Source of the DNA: DTFZ01 sp050260375
GTDB taxonomy: Bacteria > Bacillota > Clostridia > Christensenellales > SZUA-584
NCBI GenBank assembly: GCA_050260375.1
Contig: JBLNCA010000015.1
Coordinates: 1-64,000 of the forward strand
Length of the DNA: 64,000 nucleotides
Direction: 5' to 3'
Part shown: in pieces, positions 58,613 to 64,000 of the stretch
Layout of the letters: each line of letters starts with the position of its first letter
Position numbering within the stretch: position 1 is the first letter of the stretch
Translations under genes and position numbers: made by a program
Notes under the pieces: generated by a model
What the model was told of the DNA's origin: nothing
Databases searched by the model: none
What the model saw: the letters and a program-made list of their open reading frames with translations, nothing else

Positions 58613-60158
58613 CCTGGCTGTTCGTATTGTTTTTAAGCCGCGTCTTGTTCCACGAAGGTATGCGCGATCTTATCCGCATTTGCCACCAGGGAGCTCTGAA
58701 AAAAGTGTCCTTTACCTCCTGATACTGAAGATTGCCGGTAAGCGATATCTGAGGCACGCCGAACGAGCGCAGGCTTATGATATGTACGGCGATTAACGAC
58801 AGGCCCGCCACAAGCCCGTAAAAGCCGAACATCGCAGCAATAAACAGCAGCCCCAGCCTAAGATAGATAATCGGCGCGTTGAGCTTGGGTACTAACAGCG
58901 CGGTGATGCCCGTGAAAGCCACGACGATTATCATAGGAGCGGCTACAAGCCTAGCTTCTACGGCGGACTGGCCTATTACCAGAGCGCCCACTATGCTGAG
59001 CGCCTGGCCAATGTTGGACGGCATCCTTACGCCCGTTTCCCGCAGTATGTCGAATATGATTATCATAACAAACGCCTCGGCCACCGCGGGCAGCGGCGCG
59101 TTCTGGCGCTCTGCCGCTATGTTGATGAGCAGCTGCGTGGGCATCATCTCGCGATGGAACGCGACTATCGCGATATAAAACGCGGGCACGGTTGTGGTAA
59201 ACAGCAGCCCTATCATGCGCAGCAGCCTCGAGAACGACGTATAGAAGAAGCTTAAATAGTAATCCTCGCTGTTCTGAAAGTTTTCGATAAACAGGTAGGG
59301 CAGAGTGAGCACTGAGGGCGAGCCGTCCACCAGTATCGCGATGCGCCCTTCCAACAGCTTGCCTATTACTACGTCGGGCCGTTCCGTATATCCTATCGTC
59401 CTGAACAGTGAGAGCCTTGAATCGCGTATGATCTCCGTAAGGTAATTGGTATCGAGCACCGCGTCGATGTCCACTTTATCAAGCCGCCTGTAAAGCTCGG
59501 CAAGCACCTTTTTGTTGACTATGCCGTCAAGATAGCAGACGCATACGCTCGTGCGCGTGCGCCTGCCCATCGTTTTAAGCTTCATCTTTAGTTCGTGCGT
59601 TTTAACCTTGCGGCGCAGCAGCGAAAGGTTCGTTTCAAGCTCTTCGGTAAATCCTTCGCGCGGGCCGGTAAGCGATTTCTCGTTCTCGGGCTCGGCAATG
59701 TTGCGCTGCTTAAACTTCTTGGTATTGAGCATCAATACCTGAGCGGCGCCTTCCGCCAGCAACGCGGTGTCGCCGTAGCATATGCCTTCTACTATATCCA
59801 TAAGGCTGCCGGTCGGTTTCGCGTCGTTTACCTGCAGCACGCCGCTTGCAAGCGTTTCGATGAGCCGCCTGCCCGGCTCCGCCGCGTCGGAGAGCATAAG
59901 GGGCTTTATTATGTTGTCGTTAATCACGGATATATCGACAACGCCCTCGCTGTAGACGATGCAGTATTTAAGCGACGCGTTGCGGCTGCACGCAAAACGG
60001 CGGGTGCGCAGCGTGTCCACGTCCGTAAACAGCTCTTTTAGCAGCGCTACGTTGTCGTCGAGCGAGCGCGAGAGTTTTAAACCCGCAAGCTGCTCGTTTA
60101 TGTCGCTGACCCTGGCATCCACGATTTCCTGCTTCTTCTTAGCGGAATTGCGAAACAT
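58596..60158 (-). CDS. Spore germination protein GerA-type
   Basis: A 520-residue protein of the GerA family (PF03323). The start is placed at ATG 60158 (MFRNSAKKKQEIVDARVSDI) behind AAGGAGAG; ten further residues upstream have no site. The N-terminal soluble domain of about 250 residues has the typical RKVKTHELKMKLKTMGRRTR-type and GRRTRTSVCVCYLDGIVNKK segments and LLEGRIAILVDGSPSVLTLP, followed by five helices (AEAFVMIIIFDILRETGVRM, PSNIGQALSIVGALVIGQSA). The tail KDTFFRAPWWQMRIRSRIPS is also typical. First gene of the receptor operon; expression under sigma-G is expected from the family. Confidence 0.95.
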   Translation of the reverse strand: MFRNSAKKKQEIVDARVSDINEQLAGLKLSRSLDDNVALLKELFTDVDTLRTRRFACSRNASLKYCIVYSEGVVDISVINDNIIKPLMLSDAAEPGRRLIETLASGVLQVNDAKPTGSLMDIVEGICYGDTALLAEGAAQVLMLNTKKFKQRNIAEPENEKSLTGPREGFTEELETNLSLLRRKVKTHELKMKLKTMGRRTRTSVCVCYLDGIVNKKVLAELYRRLDKVDIDAVLDTNYLTEIIRDSRLSLFRTIGYTERPDVVIGKLLEGRIAILVDGSPSVLTLPYLFIENFQNSEDYYLSFFYTSFSRLLRMIGLLFTTTVPAFYIAIVAFHREMMPTQLLINIAAERQNAPLPAVAEAFVMIIIFDILRETGVRMPSNIGQALSIVGALVIGQSAVEARLVAAPMIIVVAFTGITALLVPKLNAPIIYLRLGLLFIAAMFGFYGLVAGLSLIAVHIISLRSFGVPQISLTGNLQYQEVKDTFFRAPWWQMRIRSRIPSWNKTRLKNNTNSQGAKND

Positions 60159-60338
60159 ATGCTCTCCTTTAATGTTTACTTTGGGCATAACAGCCCCGCT
60201 TAACTATTATCTGAGATATTATTGAAGAATATACGAAAAGTTCGGCGCGGCGCCGGGCTTTGCATGGAATAAGCGGCTTTTGGATGATACGAATACTTTA
60301 AATCGTACGCCTTTATGGCGCATGTACGCTTAATATGT

Positions 60339-60366
60339 TTGTGCAGGGCTTCGTATATGGTATAAT
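60339..60366 (+). promoter_or_regulatory. Promoter of the GNAT-cyclophilin region
   Basis: TTGTGC (60339-60344), 16-base spacer, TATAAT (60361-60366). Transcription would start near 60373, after the ATG at 60335, which rules that start out and supports TTG 60401. Confidence 0.65.
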
Positions 60367-60400
60367 TGCATTTAACCGATACTTGCTGGGGGCCGGACAG

Positions 60401-60928
60401 TTGGACATAGAGATAAAAGGATGCACTTTGGGAGACTTAAAGGAGCTGCGCGTATTCGCGCGCAAGGCGTTTATCGATTCTTTCGCGGCTATGAACATGC
60501 CGGAGAATATAAAAAAGTACGTAAATACCGCTTTTGGCATGGCTCGCATGAAACAGGAGCTTGCGGATAAGGATACGTCGTTTTACCTGCTGCTTGCGGA
60601 CGGCGAACTGGTGGGTTATTTAAAGCTAAACGAGAGCGGCGCACAGACGGACATACATGACTCTCAATCGCTCGAGGTGGAGAGGATATACGTATCAAAG
60701 CGGCATATCGGCAAAGGCCTTGGCAGCGCGCTTATGGACAGGGCGCTGGGGGAGGCGCGGCAGCGCGGTAAAGCGTACCTCTGGCTCGGCGTGTGGGAGA
60801 AGAACGAGCGCGCGATACGGTTTTACATGAAGCACGGGTTTTATGCAGTGGGTACGCATGAATTCATGCTGGGCGACGACTCCCAGACGGACATTATACT
60901 GCGCAAGGACATACCGCGCAAAGGCTGA
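60401..60928 (+). CDS. GNAT family N-acetyltransferase
   Basis: A 175-residue enzyme. Start TTG 60401 (DIEIKGCTLGDLKELRVFAR follows) is chosen because the promoter -10 box lies inside a longer upstream frame; the ribosome site is only GGGGGCC. GNAT motif A is VERIYVSKRHIGKGLGSALM, motif B WEKNERAIRFYMKHGFYAVG, then THEFMLGDDSQTDIILRKD. This ending is usual for spermidine/spermine-type acetyltransferases of Firmicutes (PaiA-like), so a polyamine substrate is possible. The cyclophilin gene follows 67 bases later. Confidence 0.85.
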   Translation: MDIEIKGCTLGDLKELRVFARKAFIDSFAAMNMPENIKKYVNTAFGMARMKQELADKDTSFYLLLADGELVGYLKLNESGAQTDIHDSQSLEVERIYVSKRHIGKGLGSALMDRALGEARQRGKAYLWLGVWEKNERAIRFYMKHGFYAVGTHEFMLGDDSQTDIILRKDIPRKG

Positions 60929-60995
60929 TTTGCCGCTTTTATACGCGCGCCGTTTGGGGTATAATCGTGGCATTACGTGTTTGAAGGAGATTAAC

Positions 60996-61496
60996 ATGGT
61001 AATTATAGAGATGAAAAACGGCAGCAAAATAGAGATAGAGCTGTCGGACGCGGCGCCCAATACGGCGGCGAACTTTAAAAGCCTCGTATCGAAGGGCTTT
61101 TACGACGGCCTTACATTCCACAGAGTGATAAGCGGGTTTATGATACAGGGCGGGTGCCCCCGCGGCACGGGCACGGGAGGCCCGGGGTATTCCATTAAAG
61201 GCGAGTTTAAGAGCAATGGCTTTGACAACCCGATAAGCCACGAGCGGGGCGTCGTTTCGATGGCGCGTGCGCAGGACCCCGACTCTGCCGGTTCGCAGTT
61301 TTTTATAGTGCACGAAGACGCTAAGTTTCTGGACGGGCAGTACGCCGCATTCGGGCGGGTAGTATCGGGCATGGAGACGGTGGACGAGATAGCCGCCGTG
61401 AGCACGGACTCTTTCGACCGTCCCGTAACGCCGCAGGTGATGAAAAAGGTGACGCTTTCAGACGACGAAGAGGTGACGGAGCCGGAGAAGGTATAA
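60996..61496 (+). CDS. Peptidyl-prolyl cis-trans isomerase, cyclophilin type
   Basis: A 166-residue cytoplasmic cyclophilin from ATG 60996 behind GAAGGAG. Catalytic segments are intact: FHRVISGFMIQGG (with the active-site Arg and Phe/Met), GYSIKGEF, SMARAQDPDSAGSQFFI with Gln, and HEDAKFLDGQYAAFGRVV. The C-terminal tail SDDEEVTEPEKV is acidic. It speeds proline isomerisation in protein folding. No signal peptide. Confidence 0.95.
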   Translation: MVIIEMKNGSKIEIELSDAAPNTAANFKSLVSKGFYDGLTFHRVISGFMIQGGCPRGTGTGGPGYSIKGEFKSNGFDNPISHERGVVSMARAQDPDSAGSQFFIVHEDAKFLDGQYAAFGRVVSGMETVDEIAAVSTDSFDRPVTPQVMKKVTLSDDEEVTEPEKV

Positions 61497-61504
61497 CGGC
61501 TTTA

Positions 61505-61606
61505 AATCATTAAGGGCGCTGCCCTTAAGAATACTGCCCAAAGGGCGCGCCCCTTGGGGAACCCATCGATAGATATTAAAGGCGGATGCGAAGGCGTCCG
61601 TTTTTT
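61505..61606 (+). terminator. Repeat hairpins and terminator after the cyclophilin gene
   Basis: TTAAGGGCGCTGCCCTTAA (near 61508) and CCAAAGGGCGCGCCCCTTGG (near 61539) are two GC-rich palindromes of a kind dispersed in Clostridia. CGGATGC/GCGTCCG (61583-61600) with TTTTTT is the terminator. Confidence 0.75.
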
Positions 61607-61700
61607 ATTGGGGAAATCAAATATATATAACAGAAATGACAATATCATGTTATAATTCTATTATGGAAGGCAAACTAATATTCGGACGGAGGACTTTTAT

Positions 61701-62939
61701 ATGTTTAGAGGGAAGCACGTATTTTTGGTATCGGCTTGTCTGTTGATAATGTTAATACCAGCGATTGCTTATGCAGACGATTATAAAAACGACGATGTTC
61801 AGATAGAATTTACAATTCCTGACGGGTGGTATGAAGAAGAGATAACAGTAGAGGATAGTGCGCAATTTGCCCGTGAAGGCAATAATGAAGGCGCTGAGAG
61901 AGTTTATTTCACGTGTGTCGATTGTTGGGAGCTATTACCCGAAGAAAAGCGTAAAGGTGCAACACGAGAAGAATACGGCAATTCAAAATTTACTTTATCA
62001 GATATTGAACCAGTTATTGATTTAGTTATTGAATCGGCGGGGGGCGTGAAAAAAACAGATGTCAGCATTGTATCATATAACGATACGGAATATTTTAAGA
62101 GCGAGTTTTCACGTAAAGCAAGTGATTACGGTATAACCGCTGAGTTTAAATGTGTAATTATGACCAGGATGCATAATGGATATATGTATGCTTTCGTGTA
62201 TGAAATTATATACGGTAATAAGGGCAATTATAGCGATTTCGAAAAGATAATGTCATCCATAAAATACTTGAACGAGGAAGCGCAGACTACACCTATGGTA
62301 AAACCTGCGTATGCAGACTCGGATATATACGAAGATGTATACGAAGAAGCCCAGGATATTTCATATGCACCAATTACATATAGTTACGGAAGACCTGCAA
62401 CCACGGCAGGTACTATATTAAGAATAATAATAAACGCATTAGCATTTCCGCTGCCGATAATAATCTATCGTTTCGCTATTCGAAGAAAACCGATGGAGGA
62501 GAGAAAGGCTAAATGGGTAATTGTTGTTTATTGTCTCGTTGCGGCTGTCGTACTGACAATTCTTATGAACGCTTTCGGTTTAGGGTTGGCAGTAGGGACT
62601 ATAATTGTCTGGAGCTATATTACTTACAAAATTCTTATAAGCGGTAAAGACAGAACGACGAAAAAAGAACATAATTCTGATAATGCGTATATGAGGGAAG
62701 TTCATGCTAAAGAAGATATTATATATGGAAATAACACGATTACGATGGAAAGTAGCATGCCGGAAGAAAAAGATATCATTAATGGGCAAGAGGATGGGCT
62801 AGAGGACGAGAGCAGCGGGGTTCATAAATATAAAAATGGTATAATTGAAGAGATCAGACAGTTAAACGGATTATACGAAAAAGGGGTTTTGACCGAAGCA
62901 GAATTCATAGCCGCAAAAAAGAGGTTGCTTGAGAGATAG
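61701..62939 (+). CDS. Membrane protein with exported N-domain and C-terminal SHOCT domain
   Basis: A 412-residue protein. A signal peptide (MFRGKHVFLVSACLLIMLIP, AIAYA) leads to an exported domain of about 190 residues (IEFTIPDGWYEEEITVEDSA), similar to the PsbP-like lipoprotein folds in Firmicutes. Helices at about 235-255 and 275-315 follow, then a cytoplasmic tail. Its end, IIEEIRQLNGLYEKGVLTEA, EFIAAKKRLLER, is a SHOCT domain (about 30 residues, common at C-termini). Codons are more AT-rich than in neighbours. TATAAT at 61649-61654 and GGAGG before ATG 61701. Function unknown. Confidence 0.8.
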   Translation: MFRGKHVFLVSACLLIMLIPAIAYADDYKNDDVQIEFTIPDGWYEEEITVEDSAQFAREGNNEGAERVYFTCVDCWELLPEEKRKGATREEYGNSKFTLSDIEPVIDLVIESAGGVKKTDVSIVSYNDTEYFKSEFSRKASDYGITAEFKCVIMTRMHNGYMYAFVYEIIYGNKGNYSDFEKIMSSIKYLNEEAQTTPMVKPAYADSDIYEDVYEEAQDISYAPITYSYGRPATTAGTILRIIINALAFPLPIIIYRFAIRRKPMEERKAKWVIVVYCLVAAVVLTILMNAFGLGLAVGTIIVWSYITYKILISGKDRTTKKEHNSDNAYMREVHAKEDIIYGNNTITMESSMPEEKDIINGQEDGLEDESSGVHKYKNGIIEEIRQLNGLYEKGVLTEAEFIAAKKRLLER

Positions 62940-63200
62940 AGATATTCCCTATATTATTATGCTGGTAGGACCTTCTATGCAGGACTACAAAAGCCAGAAA
63001 CAGGATTTTTTGCGAAATAGCGGAGATTTGCGAAGCTAAGTGGAACCATAACAACTGCTATTTTGATTACCTGATGCGGCTCGAGCCGGTCGCGGGGGGA
63101 GGTGCCTCCACTTAAGGTTCGAAAATATACTCCCGGCGCGATTGTAAAGCGCAAGCTTTTCTGGCGCTACGTGCTCACATGGGGGAAGGTGGGGCTGTTT
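62940..63200. other. Intergenic region without a recognisable gene
   Basis: AAAAGCCAGAAACAGGATTTTTTGCG near 62989 and GCGGGGGGAGGTGCCTCCAC near 63089 are small self-complementary patches. I see no gene or clear regulatory site. Confidence 0.4.
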
Positions 63201-63725
63201 TTATCCGTTGTAGTATAGGTTCTTCGTCCTGTTAAGCATTACGAGGAAAGCTATGCCAATGACGAAGCCCGCTATGATGCACACGAGGCTGAGCACGGGC
63301 AAAAGCGAGAGCATATACACTGCAAGCGTGAGCACCGCGAGCACTGTCCACGCGGTGTACAGGCTGCGGGCGTTAAGGTCCTGCTCCAGCGCTGCCTCGA
63401 GGTCGTTTATGCCCATAACGATGCCGTATGAGACGTAAAGCGAAAGTATGGTGGAGGCAAGGCCGAGAAGGAACATTAAAAGCGGCTCGGACGTCAGCAG
63501 CATGCCGAATAGGTCGAGAACGTACAGCAAGGCGGTGTATACGGCCATGCCAATAGCGACCGGGCGCACGCGCGAGAACCTGTCATTCCCGGCGGTAAGT
63601 TCAGCTAGGCCCTGTGCGACGAGTATATATCCTATAAAATCGGGTATCAGCCCAACCCGTGTCGTACCGAAATCAATATTGAAGTCCAAAAATACAAACA
63701 GCATGCCGATAAAAATGTTGTTCAT
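63201..63725 (-). CDS. Hypothetical integral membrane protein
   Basis: A 174-residue protein with five helices. Start ATG 63725 (MNNIFIGMLFVFLDFNIDFG) follows TTGGGAG; an extension of four residues upstream is unlikely. FDFNIDFGTTRVGLIPDFIG, then YILVAQGLAELTAGNDRFSR is a pattern that recurs in small membrane proteins of Clostridia (L-I-P-D-x-I-G-Y). A likely transport or structural role cannot be named. It is followed by a stretch without genes. Confidence 0.75.
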   Translation of the reverse strand: MNNIFIGMLFVFLDFNIDFGTTRVGLIPDFIGYILVAQGLAELTAGNDRFSRVRPVAIGMAVYTALLYVLDLFGMLLTSEPLLMFLLGLASTILSLYVSYGIVMGINDLEAALEQDLNARSLYTAWTVLAVLTLAVYMLSLLPVLSLVCIIAGFVIGIAFLVMLNRTKNLYYNG

Positions 63726-63927
63726 ACAAGCTCCCAAAGTTGATTAAGACAGTATACCACACCCTGCGGCGCAGCGGGTAATTTTTTTAGCGATTACTCT
63801 CATTTTTTGCGCGTTTTTTCATTCACTTACCGGCAGCGGTATGGTAACATGTAGTAGATGTGACTTTAAGCGGATATCTTTTAAACCCAGCGCTGGCGGA
63901 ACAGAATCTCTGATATAAGGAGCATAT

Positions 63928-64000
63928 ATGAAGTGCATGATACGCAAGCCGGAGTATATCAAAGACGCGGAGTGTTCGCGCATTTTTCCGAACACGGCGG
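63928..64000 (+). CDS. Start of a gene cut by the window end
   Basis: Behind AAGGAG, ATG 63928 opens MKCMIRKPEYIKDAECSRIF, then PNTA, and the frame is still open at the last base. The beginning is too short to assign; its polar, GNAT-like start is only a hint. Confidence 0.5.
   Translation, partial: MKCMIRKPEYIKDAECSRIFPNTA

Overview
The window looks like chromosome from an endospore-forming Firmicute, most probably a Clostridia member. A GerA/GerB/GerC-type germinant receptor operon (56138-60158), an alpha/beta-type small acid-soluble spore protein (31807-32016), a YmaF-type His-rich protein and a class I hybrid cluster protein typical of anaerobes all point that way. Most genes are moderately GC-rich with heavy ATA and AGG codon use and strong AGGAGG-type ribosome binding sites. 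I see no rRNA, tRNA, CRISPR array, intact transposase or replication origin. The exact family cannot be fixed from sequence alone.

Layout. 1-7.1 kb: Na+/phosphate cotransporter with a translationally coupled leader peptide, a frameshifted GNAT-SH3 gene, a methyltransferase pseudogene scrambled by a small internal inversion, two tandem paralogous lipoproteins, and a cNMP-domain/DUF2225 protein. 7.1-13.3 kb: an XRE-controlled ABC-2 transporter cassette with two near-perfect operators around its promoter, an L,D-transpeptidase lipoprotein, an SdpI-like protein, and a uracil permease behind an attenuator-like leader. 13.3-26.6 kb: a carbohydrate island whose left edge is a decayed serine recombinase. 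It holds an ABC importer (binding protein, two permeases, MsmX-type ATPase), a CE2/SGNH esterase, a YesL protein, a LacI regulator, a beta-lactamase-fold hydrolase, a GH13 sucrose-phosphorylase-type enzyme and a P-loop kinase. Four copies of one operator (TGTCAA...TTGACA type) sit on the -35 boxes of the island's promoters, so it reads as one LacI regulon for import, deacylation, phosphorolysis and phosphorylation of a glucoside.

26.8-32.4 kb: small sporulation-type and housekeeping genes (nucleotidyltransferase, a Gly/Phe/Arg-rich protein, DUF2935, YmaF, TMEM165/GDT1, SASP). 32.5-43.1 kb: three giant secreted proteins (an S8-like protease, a Cys-containing LRR/InlB protein, an Ig-like protein) plus a truncated copy. 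All share a nearly identical basic C-terminal module of cadherin-like beta-sandwiches and a duplicated terminator. 43.3-48.1 kb: a PAS-containing chemotaxis receptor, and a Crp/Fnr regulator divergent from hybrid cluster protein. 48.1-55.4 kb: repeat-rich accessory DNA with divergent XRE regulators around a perfect palindrome, phage-like small genes, a G-rich stretch, an AT-rich orphan membrane protein, CGNR and zinc-ribbon proteins, and a candidate stand-alone structured RNA at 55261-55364. 55.5-64 kb: YdcZ-like transporter, germination operon, GNAT, cyclophilin, SHOCT-domain membrane protein.

The least explained signal is a dispersed family of intergenic hairpins (13355, 28298, 30518, 48148, 50236, with relatives at 14204, 28261 and 48518). 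The CCCC/GGGG outer stem and a CGTGAG loop are conserved while the inner stem changes in a compensating way, which suggests selection on a folded RNA or DNA.
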